Below, piece by piece: positions 23,450-33,707 of a stretch of 64,000 nucleotides of DNA. Position 1 is the first letter of the stretch, and every line of letters starts with the position of its first letter. Source of the DNA: Thermothelomyces thermophilus ATCC 42464 (lineage: Eukaryota; Ascomycota; Sordariomycetes; Sordariales; Chaetomiaceae); contig NC_016477.1 of the NCBI RefSeq assembly GCF_000226095.1, positions 3,410,001 to 3,474,000 of the forward strand, given 5' to 3'. A program made the position numbers and the translations under genes. The notes beneath the pieces were generated by a model. The model searched no databases. It was not told where the DNA came from and saw only the letters and a list, made by a program, of their open reading frames with translations.

Positions 23450-25830
23450 TTACCGCTATCGTCTAAAGATTGCGGCGATTTCCTATGCTTCTGCCGGGAG
23501 GTCTTGGTATAGTGGTCTCTTACGCTAGTTCCTCTTATACTATGCTACTACTTACCGCTATACGGGCGTTAATGGTTTCCGGGCCCTTTGAAGGGCCTTG
23601 ACCCGTTTCCTAGGTTAGTACTAACCTCTCCGGTTGTTTGGCTAATAGCGGCTTTATCGATTATACTTATTTCTGTAAGCCATTAGGTGCTTATAGCTTC
23701 TTACTATTAGGTCTGTTCTGCTTTCTATTATACGTGCTATAGCTTCATCTAAAGCTCCTGAATTCGTAATTTCTTTTTATCTACGTAATAGAGGCAATTA
23801 TTACTCTAGCACGAGTTCTATATATCTCGTCCGGTTCCGCAGTACCTAGGCTAGGCTTGTTTTAGAACTATTATAATGCTTTCTAGATCACGGGCTTCGA
23901 TCTTCTAGAGCAATTCAGCTACTCTGTTTCCTACATCGTAGACCTACTCTACCGGGCGTAAGCTTCCGTCCTCATTTCCTTGTCAGGTTGGCCAGTGATT
24001 GTTCTCGAATTTGTCGTAGAAGTGGTATCGGCATTTGTATGCTATACATTGGAACTAGGGTACTTACGTATATGCCTTATATCGAGGGTATAGTCGTGTA
24101 GCGTTGCCTAGGAGGTATTAGAATTCTTTCCCGAATCCTTCCCACTATACGTAGACTATAGGTACTCTAATGCTAAGGTAGGAGTGTTTTTTCTAGTAGC
24201 TTTCCTATATACGCTTGTCTTTTTTATGGTTCGCTTGTATAAACTAGTATTCTAGGTTCTGTACGTTGTTACTAAGTTACTAGCCGTTAAGATACTCGGT
24301 ATAGCTATCGGGCCTATTATATATTATAGGTAGTTCTCCTTTAATGGCTTCCACGATACGTTAGAGTTCCCTTATTTCGTCCTTTATCTTATCGCTTTAT
24401 TAGGTAAGTCAAGTCAAGCGCCTATCCCGTTCGCGTAGTTCCGTATTAAGTTAGAAAACTTCGTTATAGTACTATTCGATTCGTTCCTAAAAGAATAGAA
24501 CATTAGGTCCCAGTCTTTTAATTCCTTAGGTATCGGTTGTCTATAATCTATCCTACCTCTACGTAACTATAAAACCCTACTACCTTAAGGCTAGGAGAAT
24601 CGAAACTAGCGGTACATATTCTCTTGCTATATCCTATTTGGCAAGACCTATCTCTAGATCTATAGTGACCAGTTTAGAGTACAGTACTTATTCGTCTTTA
24701 CCGTTACTATCGTATCTAAGACTATCTATGTTACTGCCCTTGTCTTTGTAGCTTGTAGCCGCTACTTCGATGACGTCCTTAGTAGTTTCGTCAATAGTCG
24801 CAATTTCCTTTCTAGGGGTTGGTTTCTATTCTTTCTTTAGGCTCTGGCATTCTCGCTTATAGTGTCCTTTCTTTCTACAGTTATAGTAGGTAACATTAGA
24901 CTTGTCTTTGGCCGTCTTCTTCTAGTCTTGCTTTTACGCTATATCTATATCTATAGCTCTAGGGTATGTCCTATATAAGGTACTAACATACGCTCGCTTT
25001 TTCTTATTGTTAGCCTTAACTATAGTTTTATTTATTTAACCTTGTTTCTATTACTCTTATATATAGAGTCGATCATCGATCCTAATAGCCTATATGATAT
25101 ATTTATCTAGAGTCTTAGGCCAATTATACTTATATAGCTTGTCCTTAACCTTTTCCTTTAGGCCATTATAGAATAATTATATTAATGCCTTATTATTTAG
25201 CTAAGACTTGAGCATGTCCTGTCTAAACTATATAGCATAGGAGGCTACTAACTTGGTCTGTCAGAGATTAGCAAGTCTTTCTTATATATAAATCTTCTTA
25301 TCTTTGTCGCTAAAAACTTTCTAAAGCTCTTCTTCGAAATGGTCGTAAGATCGGAAGACTACCTATATAAACGTATCTCGTTTGTCTTTATCTTCCTTAG
25401 TAAGATAGTCATTCTATATAGGCTCGAACCATCTAAGTGCCTTGCCCTCTAGTCTCGTGGCTATATAGAGGACTTTAGCTTTATTATCTAGAAACTTGTC
25501 ATCATTAAGCCAGAAGTAGGATCAGAGGTTTGTCAGGAATCCTATAAGATCCTCCTTAGTTCCTCTATATTTACTAGGTAGTTCGATCTTGATACGCTTC
25601 GCTTTAGCGCCCTCGAGTGCCTCGATTTTAGCGTAGGCCTCGTTAACTAACTTCTATAAGTACATTTCGCGGTTCTTAAGTTCCTTGATTCGAGCTTAAG
25701 TAGCCTTGTCTCTCTAGTCTAACTCCTAGATCTGCTACTAGAGTTAACTAAGCTAAGCGAGCAGCTGTTTGGCTATGATGTTAGTAGCTATATTGATATC
25801 AAGGTTAAAGTTACCTCCGTTCTAAACTAT
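23450..25830 (-). pseudogene. Element C gag with zinc knuckle and unassigned segment
   Basis: The expected start, an ATG inside TCTATCATGG in other copies, reads ATA here (25,828-25,830). The capsid-like part matches the other copies (LEGKALRWFEPI-like around 25,420-25,460). The zinc knuckle near 24,840-24,890 reads YNCRKKGH...EC, retaining two of three cysteines. The 1.4-kb segment between knuckle and protease (24,830-23,450) has no recognisable domain. Confidence 0.8.
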
Positions 25831-25857
25831 AATAGAACAAAGGGAGTAGTAATAACG

Positions 25858-26284
25858 TATGACGAACCTAGCTCAGACTTCTTCTAAAAGGGTCTAGATG
25901 GAGGTAGGTTGAGTAGGACAAGTAGGTAGGTTGTCTAAGGGATTTAGTAAAGCTAAAGGATTTATAATAACACTTAGAGTTGTCTTTTATAGTAATTAGT
26001 AATGCTTGGTATAAGTACTGTGATTGTGATTGTTATTACTAGTGAACTCCTAGAGTCCACTATAACGAGTGACTATCTATATATATATATAATCCTGGGA
26101 TCACTAGCGGTCGTGATGATCCTCCGTACTAGCTCACCTGGCTCACGTCGTGAGCTAGTAATCCTCTGCTAGGATCATTTCTTGCCAAGTGTGATCCTGT
26201 CCTGATTGGTCTATCATTCTTCGGCTTGATTGGCCCGTTTGTGTTGGTGGCCCAGGCAGCAGCTATATGTATATTTCTATGACA
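25858..26284 (-). repeat. 5' LTR of element C
   Basis: 427 bp and clearly the partner of 18,732-19,158. It ends on the plus strand with ATATTTCTATGACA, followed by the target duplication ACTAG. Confidence 0.9.
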
Positions 26285-26299
26285 ACTAGCTATACGAAC

Positions 26300-26938
26300 C
26301 GGCTCTAAAGCCTATTCCCTAATAGAAAAAGAGGGGAACCTGCTAGAATTAGGACTAGGATCTAACCTAATTAACTCCTAATTAAGTATATCAAAAGTAC
26401 CTAATACCTAAGCCTAACCTATAAGGGTCTATATCTCCGACATTAGTAGAGGAGTATCTAGTTCTTCCTCTTCCTCTAGATAAGCTATGCTATAACGAAA
26501 AACTTCGATACTACGATCATATAGGGATTGCTATAAATGACGTAATTAGTTTAAACGGCTTAGCGTCTAAGTAAGTAGTGCCTCGGTCTTAGTAATCTCT
26601 CTTAAAACCTTCTCCTACTCTAATAAATTCGAAAGGACTAAGATAATTAGTAACCTAAGACTATAAAGAAAAATAATAAGGAACTTATAGGTATCTATAA
26701 CGTTTAGACTATTATACTTCTTACCTATATAAATATAGTTTTAGTACTTATTTAAACCTTTTATTATTATATAATACTTTTATAGCTTTATATTCTAATA
26801 ATACTTATAAGGTTTAGTAACCTTATAACCTTCTTACTTAATCTTAATTATAATAGTATATCGTTTGTATTTAAGATTATAACAATTCCTAGGAATATAA
26901 TTAGCTATAACGAAAGGAAGTTAGCAAAAGAAGGACAT
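26300..26938 (-). pseudogene. Element A antisense ORF (version 1), heavily decayed
   Basis: This is the same ORF as in element B (ATG at 26,938). It is readable on the minus strand, but with more TAA/TAG codons and the cysteine positions turned into tyrosine. It lies between the end of A's pol, displaced here by element C, and the hairpin and purine tract at about 26,990-27,022. Confidence 0.5.
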
Positions 26939-27022
26939 TACCTACTAGAAAAAGGGGGTATTAATAGTATTTAAAATAAGTTATAAGAAGCTTTCGGGTC
27001 AAAAGCCCTAAAGAGGGGGTAT

Positions 27023-27476
27023 CATATTATAAGCTAACTATATACTATAACCTGGTAAGGTATAGGAGGCTAAATAAGCCACCAATCAAGAAAGGCACGA
27101 AGCAAGGCTAACATAGGATTACTAAGGAGTACAGGCTACCACGGGCAAACGATTGCCAAAAGGGAAAGATAGTAGAGGATAGCTAGCTACTAAAGGCAAT
27201 CCAAAGACAGGATAGAAGGGGACTATAAGCGATCAGCAGAAGTATATATATATATAAATAGCTACTCGTTATAGTAGACTCTGAGAGTTTACCAGTGATA
27301 GTAACTTATAATTACAGTACTTATACCAAGCTTCGTAGACTACTGTAAGAGATAACTCTAGTGTTGTTATAAACCCTTTGGCTTCACCGAATCCCTTAGA
27401 CGACCTGTATGCTTGTCCCGCTTAATCTACCTTCGTCTGAACCCTTTTAGAAGAAGTCTGAGCTGGGTTCGTCACA
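27023..27476 (+). repeat. 3' LTR of element A
   Basis: 454 bp, equal to the 5' LTR at 4,752. It starts CATATTATAAGC and ends GGGTTCGTCACA. It follows the purine run AAGAGGGGGT and directly abuts the gene island. Its right third retains many unmutated CpA sites compared with the rest of element A. Confidence 0.87.
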
Positions 27477-27906
27477 CTGTGGCAAACGCGTGGCTAATAC
27501 GTTTAGAAGCTCTATAGCTTCCGACACTTCTCGCCCCTCAAACTCCTTGCTCGGTGTCTTCCGCAGATCAGGTACTGATTTAGTAGGGAACAGAGCACGA
27601 CGCTGCTAAACCATTTCCAGACTCCGGGAGGGAGGAAAGAAGATATAATTAATGACTACGAAAATCAAGCCTGCGAAGGCAATTTGCCCAAATAATTACT
27701 TTAATATCCAACCGAAATCGCCTAATTCCAACTCCCTAACTCATCTGAACAGACGGGCAAAGCTGAACCGAACCAGCAGCACCCGAGATGTCATCAGACT
27801 TCCGCCTTCCTCTTCTCTTCCCGCGAATCGCTCGTAGTGCAGCCTCCCGGTCCGGGGCGGACGGCACGAGTCCCTTAGTAGCACACCCGGCATCCTGTAA
27901 TCGGTC
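27477..27906. other. Left edge of the gene island, no gene seen
   Basis: Composition switches abruptly to balanced, non-RIPed sequence. I see no convincing coding region. A 61-codon open stretch on the plus strand lacks family features. Confidence 0.5.
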
Positions 27907-28008
27907 TCAACAGCCGCTCTGCTGGCATGTCTGGCATAGGTCGCCGTCCTTGGCCACCAGGGTCGTGCAGCCGTGGGTGGAGAAGTGGGCGCAAGGCTTG
28001 TCTGCCAT
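27907..28008 (-). CDS. Possible 33-residue cysteine-rich peptide
   Basis: On the minus strand an ATG at 28,008 preceded by CCCCAG opens 33 codons closed by TGA. The product has cysteines at residues 6, 14, 25, 28 and 33, with a CQTC pair, and reads MADKPCAHF...CQTCQQSGC. The spacing suggests a small metal-binding or disulfide peptide of a kind common among fungal hypothetical proteins. No signal peptide is visible. The CAG just upstream could be a splice acceptor, in which case this is the last exon of a longer gene. It lies inside a longer, probably spurious open frame. The call rests only on cysteine spacing and codon quality. Confidence 0.3.
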   Translation of the reverse strand: MADKPCAHFSTHGCTTLVAKDGDLCQTCQQSGC

Positions 28009-29553
28009 CTGGGGACGTAAGGTAGAAGCTCGTTGTTCTTCTGCTTCTTCTTCGGGATTGTTTTCCTTTTGTGTCGATTGACGACGATGATGAATAACGA
28101 CGTCGAGAAGGGACGCCCAGTCTGAGCGGCTGAGCTGCTTCCTTTTCGTAATTTCTTTGAATTCTTCCTCTTCTGTTTTTTTTCTTCTTTTATTTCTTGT
28201 TCAATCGCTGTTTGATGGCAAAGAGAGATAGATGTAAAGATTACAAAAGGGGGGTACTGGAGTCTGCTGTTTCTAACGGTGCCTCTGTCGGCAATGGTGT
28301 CAGTGTCAGAGTGACTGATCAAGAATGAGTAGGGAGCAACATCTCTAGATAAGCTATGAGAGGAACGTACAGACTTAACGCATGTTCCGGGAGTATTCTT
28401 GAACTCGTACCTGCGAAGGATTTTGCCCATGGCATTTTGTCGCCTCTTCTGGCCCAGATCAGGAGCATTTCATGATACGTGCGACAATGCGGCTCCCTTG
28501 TTCTGCGAGTCAGCAAATTAATGGATGCCTACCGTTGCGTCCCCATTCTTTCCTGTCTAAAAGAGGACTACCACGGAACGGAAAGACATCCGGTGCATAG
28601 GGGTGGGGTGTGATATCCCACCTCACACCTTACGCACGGCATTTGCATCACCACCAACGCACTTTGGGTGTCGTATGTAGGTATAATTTTATATGTAGTG
28701 TGCATACATACAAATTCCCGAAAAACATCCATTTCATCTACAATCCTACCCCACCATGAAAAGCATATGCGGCAGACCACAGCATTCCACAACATGATTC
28801 TTCCTCTTTGCAATAGTATGTGTTTTTTTTTTTTTTTTGTTTTTCTTGTGCTTTCTCCCCCCCCTTTCCTCTTTCCCTAGTTGCTGTCCTTTGTACCTAT
28901 CTTATACGTTGTGGATATACGTTGTGGACAATATAGTAATGGACCCAGCGTAGCGTGGGGAGGCACTCCGTATCCGAGTGCGCGTCTGCACCTCGGGACC
29001 GGTCCAATCATGCTTTGAAACGGCGGCAAGGGTGGTCTGTACCCAAGGCAGGATTCGGTTGGCCGAGCGACCAAGATGGTGTCGGGCTCTGCGGGGGGAT
29101 AGGCCATCGCCCGCTCCAGTGCATCCGACCTCCTGATGGATGCCGTGGCTTCCGCCATTTCCTCCAGTTCTGACCTCGGGTCGCAGTTCGGGGGGGTCGT
29201 ACCTCTAACAGGCCTCTTCATTCTGCTTCGGGTTGCGGTGGTGATAACTCCCCGCTACGAGATTCCCGAACAATCTCGGTGACAAGGGGATGTATGCTGA
29301 CCTGCGACCTGCGATCTGCGATCGAGATCACCTAAGGGGCCCCTCCTCCGTGTCACTAATAATATTCAATGAACACCCGGCTCATTACTCAAAACCTATA
29401 ACGCCCCTATGCTGAGGCTTATAGTCAAGATTGGTTTCTTGTTTTTACGTTGATATTGCAGTGATAATTAAATCAAACTTCGATTCAACACCATTCCTTC
29501 CACTTTAGCCCTCCTGCCTTGTGTAATTAAATAACTATTACCCAACCATTACC
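28009..29553. other. Intergenic, no supported gene
   Basis: Several short open frames occur on both strands (for example 28,877-29,221 minus and 28,955-29,173 plus), but none shows a domain, splice pattern or signal peptide. A 16-T run lies at 28,823-28,838 within a pyrimidine-rich stretch (28,800-28,880), and another CT-rich stretch is at about 28,138-28,205. Confidence 0.4.
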
Positions 29554-30387
29554 TTAGGTACGGCCCGGCGCCGCGGTGTTGTTCGCCCTTTGTTTCCGCA
29601 GTACCCAGGCCGCGTACTCCTCCGCCGGGGTGAACCGCGGCCGGACCGCGTGCTCCCCAGCCGCGCACACCAAGACGACCGCGATGGTCAGAACGGCATG
29701 GGACCACCTCGTTTCCCACCAAGTGAGCCAGGCGTCACCCCGCGAGCCCCGCTCGACGAGCCTCCGACGCCGCCCGGCGTCCCGAACGCCGAGGAGCACG
29801 GGGAAGTTGTCGAGCGCGTCGAAGATGGCCCATAGGCTGAGGGTCGTCCGGAGCCCGGCCCATACACCCGCCAGCCTGCCCGTGGCAGTCGTTCGCAGGG
29901 CCCGGGCCGCGGCCTCGGCTTCGGCCTCGAGTATGACCCCGTTTAGGCTCCAGAAGAAGACGGACTTGTCGCCGTCGGCCGGCTCCGTCCTCTCGACCAC
30001 AACTACCTCTTCTTCCTCCTCCTCCTCGTCCTCCTCGTCCTCGGCAGCTACCTCTTCCCCAGCCGACCGTGGTTTCTTCTCAGATGGCGCGGCGCGACTC
30101 CATTCGTGCCAAACCCCCCTGTCGACCCGGATCTCCTCCGGCGGCGGCGGCGGCGGCGATGGAAACGAGCCCCCCGGGGAGGCCGAGACGGTCTGCACGG
30201 CGTCGCCGAGCCGGAGGCGGATCCGGCCGTTGACCAGGCGGAGGTACTCGGTGTGCGTCTCGTGCCAGTGGAGGCCGCTCGTCCAGGTCGAGCCGGCGGG
30301 GAGGGTGATGGTGACTTGGTGGGGGACCGACAGGTCGTAGACGACGGCGCTGGGCGGGTTGCGGCGGATGACAGACGGGGGCGGCAT
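29554..30387 (-). CDS. Cupin (RmlC-like) domain protein with C-terminal hydrophobic segment
   Basis: Single-exon gene, about 277 residues. Residues 30-100 carry a cupin barrel signature. Motif 1 is HWHETHTEYLRLVNG (H40, H42, E47, G54), and motif 2 is reduced to DRGVWHEW with H94. Together these supply the usual three-His/one-Glu metal site. The middle (about 105-130) is an acidic low-complexity run encoded by GAG/GAA repeats. Residues about 229-245 (AVLTIAVVLVCAAG) are hydrophobic enough for one membrane span or a buried helix, followed by a short basic tail. Cupins include dioxygenases, isomerases and storage proteins. The substrate here cannot be told. It is divergent from the ATP-grasp gene 1.9 kb away, and no introns are evident. 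Confidence 0.8.
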   Translation of the reverse strand: MPPPSVIRRNPPSAVVYDLSVPHQVTITLPAGSTWTSGLHWHETHTEYLRLVNGRIRLRLGDAVQTVSASPGGSFPSPPPPPPEEIRVDRGVWHEWSRAAPSEKKPRSAGEEVAAEDEEDEEEEEEEVVVVERTEPADGDKSVFFWSLNGVILEAEAEAAARALRTTATGRLAGVWAGLRTTLSLWAIFDALDNFPVLLGVRDAGRRRRLVERGSRGDAWLTWWETRWSHAVLTIAVVLVCAAGEHAVRPRFTPAEEYAAWVLRKQRANNTAAPGRT

Positions 30388-32260
30388 TGTTGACTGATCG
30401 ATCGATAATTAGGGGCTAACTACCTGAGGTATCTACCTTAAGCATTAATTATGACTAGGAGGGTCAGGAGGCTCACGGGAGAACGCAACGACCAAAGGTG
30501 GTTTCGAACCAGGTAACCCCTTGGTAAAATTGTACGGTGGTCGCTTATTGCATGATTTGTCATCAATAAAGAGCCTGTGAAAAGGGGGGTCGGAAGCCTA
30601 AGATCAGTTCGTCAGAGGGGAGCGGCTGAGGTAAGACCTAATTAGTCTCAAGACAGCTCAATACCTATTACCTAATTAATCTTTGATCTGTGGCAGAGAG
30701 TCACCGTCAGCATTCATTACATTTATGAACTTAATTACTTATTCTTTTCTGAAAAGAATAACCCGGGCCTTGATAAAAATCACAATCAGCACCTAACTAC
30801 CTAATCAGATACGTCACTTCAAGTGTGGTTTCGCTGCTGCTTCATGTCTCTCCTGGCCCTGCACCTAGGGACTCTACGGAACCGGTCAGATCCTCACAGT
30901 TAGCGCTGCATCCTGTCGCATAATAGCCACGAGCCGGGCGTCCGGCGCGAGTGATCACAGCAGGTTGCCATGGTACTGCCTCTGGTCGGCTCGTGGATGA
31001 GCCAGAGAACCGAGAAGGTGCCCGGCGATCCCAAGGCGGCGGTGTTGTTTTGTTTAAACAACTCCGAAAATGGACCGGGATAGTCGCTTGCCGTCCTCGG
31101 CGGGGGAGGTTGAGGACGAACCTGGGCACGTTAGTTGGACGCCGAAAACGTGTCCGTGGATGTGTCGCTGTAAATCGTGTAGTGTACGAGTATTGTGTTG
31201 ATGACATTGAAGATGGCCTACGGTATTACCCCAATATATATCCCCCTCAATGCAGTGTGCGCCATTCCATATTCAAAGTGCAGGTGGAGGCGCGGCAGCG
31301 TGCGCAGGTCCCCGGTCCTAGGGAATCCCCGAGATCGAGTGTGGACATCAGCCGCAGATGAACAGTTCGTCAGAACGCGGCGTACTCGCACGCTACCTCA
31401 AAAGTTGGCAGAGCACATGCCCATCTCAGAGGTTTGAATGGCAGTTCCTAGTGCCCGCGCGGCACGGTCCGCGGATGGCGGGACGATCTAGTCCGCCGAC
31501 GCTTAACCCGTTCTTCCACTTGGCTGATCGGGGCGGATATACGGACGTATAAGACGTGGCTAGCTAGAAACAGCTGGCCCGGTCCAATTGTTGATGACGT
31601 CCTTGTGTTATTGTGCAAGGTGGCTGTGCAAGATCGAGGCTTAGTTATTCGGTCCGGGCTTATTATTATTAGTAAGTTGGACTCTTTTACCCAGTATTAA
31701 TTAATTAGTGCGTTATTAGCCATGACCTCAAAAGGTGACACATCTTACAGTTTGCCGGGGGTTATCGGAGAAAGATGAGAGAAGAACTCGGTTGACGACA
31801 TGCTGACGTAGTTAGGGGCCGTGTTGCGCAAGCAGGTTAGGCAAGGTACGTAACAGCTGCGATTCATCGCAAATCAACTTGCCTTGTTACTCAACAAGGC
31901 GAGGGATAATCGTGATCACGCAATAGGCTTGTTGCAAACTGTTGTCTCTTGTCACGCTCGTCTCCGCCGAGGGTCCATTCTGGAGATAACATATCTAGCA
32001 AAGGTAAGATAAGGTGGTAATTAGGGGGTGAATGAGGTAGGTTGCGAAGGAATCAAACAACGATCATGCAGGGACTTGGACGGTTGTCAACCAGGGTTCG
32101 GATACCTAATATAATTAATAATAATATTCTGTGGCTGAGAATCCAATCTTGAAGCATTGTGCATGCGATTTCTTCCCCTTCTTGTAACAAATTATTTCGC
32201 GATTTAGAGGGTTTCAGTTCCGTACTTGCATACAATAATTACCTAATAATCATTCACGCA
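30388..32260. other. Intergenic region between the divergent cupin and ATP-grasp genes
   Basis: No supported gene. Overlapping open frames at 30,842-31,207 (minus) and 30,951-31,361 (plus) lack recognisable features. The sequence is rich in TAATTA and ACCTA runs, as are the other intergenic parts of the island. Confidence 0.4.
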
Positions 32261-33707
32261 ATGGCTTCGTCGCTCGTCACGGCCTTCATCTACGACAGAT
32301 ACGAAACCTACCGGTCCCAGGGACTGGGCTACGAGGAGTTGATCCCTTTCGACGTCGACGTCACCATCGACGGGCTCAAGCGGGCGCTCGAGGCAAGCGG
32401 CCACAAGGTGGTGGCCGTCGAGGGCATCCGGCAGCTCGTGGCCTTGGTGGCCGAGGGCAAGCACAAGTCGTGGGACCTGGCCTTTCCCATCGCCGAGGGC
32501 ATCTTCGGCGGCGCCGGCCGGGAGGCGCAGGTCCCCGGCATCCTCGAGGCGTACCAGATCCCGCACGTGTTTGCCGACGCGGCGACCCTCTCGCTCGCGC
32601 AGGACAAGGGGCTGACCAAGGTAAGCTTATCCTGCTGGGTTTCTTCTTTTTCTTTCTTTTTTTTTTATGTTTTATTACCGCCCCTAACCCTGCAAGCCAC
32701 GGACATTAATAATTGCCTTACTTATTCCATAATTACATAATAAATGTGTATGTCAGATGGTCCTCGACCACCACGGGATCCCGACCGCCCCGTTCGCCGT
32801 CGTCCCGGCCGCTGCCGGCCCGTCCGCGGGTGCGGGCGAGGAAAAAGAGGACGTGGGCGCGGTGGTGGCGGAGGCGCTCGGCAGCAGTCGGCACGCGGAG
32901 GCGCTCAAGACGTTCCCGCTCTTCATCAAGCCGACGTGGGAGTGCTCGTCCAAGGGGATCGACCAGAAGAGCAAGGTGGGGGACGCGGCGGAGCTGGTGG
33001 AGGGGGTGCGCCGGCTGCGGGCGCGGTACCCGGGCCAGAGCGTGCTGGTCGAGCGCTTCCTGGGCGGCGCCGAGTACTCGGTCAGCATCCTGGGGACCGG
33101 TCCGTCCGCCCGGGCCATCGGGACCGCGCTGCTGGACTGGGACGCGGCCGAGTCGCAGCAGGTCCTCGACTCGCACTACCACGTCCCCTACTGGGCCCGC
33201 GGCGCCCCGCCCGAAGGCCACGACTACCCCGTCAAGGTGGTGAGCGCGCGGGACAACCCGGACGTCCGGCCGGCCGAGGAGGTGGCCCTCAAGGCCTGGC
33301 GAGCCGTCGGCTGCCGGGATACCGGCCGCGTCGACATACGACTGGGGCTCGACGGACTGCCCTATGTTCTCGAGGTATGTCATGTCGAAGTACTTACTCT
33401 TAATTACTCGTCACTTTTCTGCCTGCCAGTGAGGTACCTAGTAAAAGGTGCTGCTCTCTCCGGGGTAACACTGTCGCAAGTCTGTTTGTTGGGGTAGCAC
33501 AGGGCGGTGGCTGACCCCCCTCCGATCGCCGACGGGACGCAGATCAACGCAATTCCCGGCTTGCGCCCGTCATGGTCGACGCTGACCAAGACGGCCGAGT
33601 TCTACGGCATCGACTATGACCAGCTGATTGGAGCCGTGGTCGAGAGCGCGCTGGAGCGGTACCCTCACTTGAGATCCAAGAGTGAGTCCGCGGAGCTCAG
33701 GAACTGA
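32261..33707 (+). CDS. ATP-grasp ligase, D-alanine-D-alanine ligase-like
   Basis: Three exons, 32,261-32,620, 32,757-33,374 and 33,543-33,707, give 380 residues with both introns in phase 0. Donors are GTAAGC and GTATGT. The second acceptor (GACGCAG) has a GCTGAC branch site upstream and restores the family motif LE-INAIPGLRP across the junction. Ddl-type features are an N-terminal domain with REAQVPGILE and DKGLTK (about 87-120), ATP-binding IKPTWECSSKGI (177-188; the family usually has EGSS, here ECSS), VLVERFLGG (216-224), and metal-binding RVD (D313), E326 and N328. Such enzymes join a carboxylate to an amine through an acyl phosphate. Fungi lack peptidoglycan, so the substrate is probably not a cell-wall dipeptide, and a bacterial origin by transfer is possible. 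No signal peptide. Confidence 0.88.

Larger units (their letters stand above)
18732..26284 (-). mobile_element. Ty3/gypsy chromovirus C, complete, nested in element A, opposite strand
   Basis: The element is 7,553 bp with 427-bp LTRs at both ends. It is flanked by a perfect 5-bp target duplication, ACTAG (18,727-18,731 and 26,285-26,289). Its gag, protease, RT, RNase H, integrase and chromodomain read on the minus strand and resemble those of A and B. Its U3 region and antisense ORF are of a different version, shared with element G. RIP has broken all frames, but the RT catalytic YLDDILIFS is intact. Confidence 0.95.
4752..27476 (+). mobile_element. Ty3/gypsy chromovirus A, full-length but split by two later insertions
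   Basis: The element begins with an LTR at 4,752-5,205 and ends with one at 27,023-27,476, both 454 bp, and reads gag-pol on the plus strand. Its RNase H codons stop at 9,324 and resume at 16,876 after element B. Its tail stops at 18,731 and resumes at 26,285 after element C. Removing B, C and one copy of each duplicated target leaves roughly 7.6 kb, the length of B and C themselves. Every reading frame is broken by RIP. The five bases before the element (AGCTA) do not match those after it (CTGTG), so one flank may have been rearranged. Being the host of both insertions, it is the oldest of the three. Confidence 0.9.

Noticed and set aside
18727-26289. Apparent CTAG target-site preference (ACTAG around C, TCTAG around E)
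   Set aside because: RIPed DNA is extremely rich in CTAG, and the solo LTR (AAGTG) and G (AATGG) do not show it. Two cases are not evidence.
27741-28430. 229-codon open frame on the minus strand
   Set aside because: Low-complexity lysine- and proline-rich translation with no domain or signal peptide. It spans CT-rich, UTR-like sequence and the cysteine-rich ORF in another frame.
30480-30600. tRNA-like segment on the minus strand (GGTTCGAAACC T-loop-like sequence with partly pairing ends)
   Set aside because: The span between the would-be acceptor strands is about 57 bases, the T stem has a C-C mismatch, and there is no D or anticodon arm.
30951-31361. 136-codon open frame on the plus strand
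   Set aside because: The opposite strand is equally open (30,842-31,207). No motif, splice pattern or signal peptide.
32713-33403. Several long alternative frames over the ATP-grasp exon 2
   Set aside because: Arg/Ala/Gly-rich translations are shadows of high GC3 coding sequence. The ATP-grasp frame carries the family motifs.
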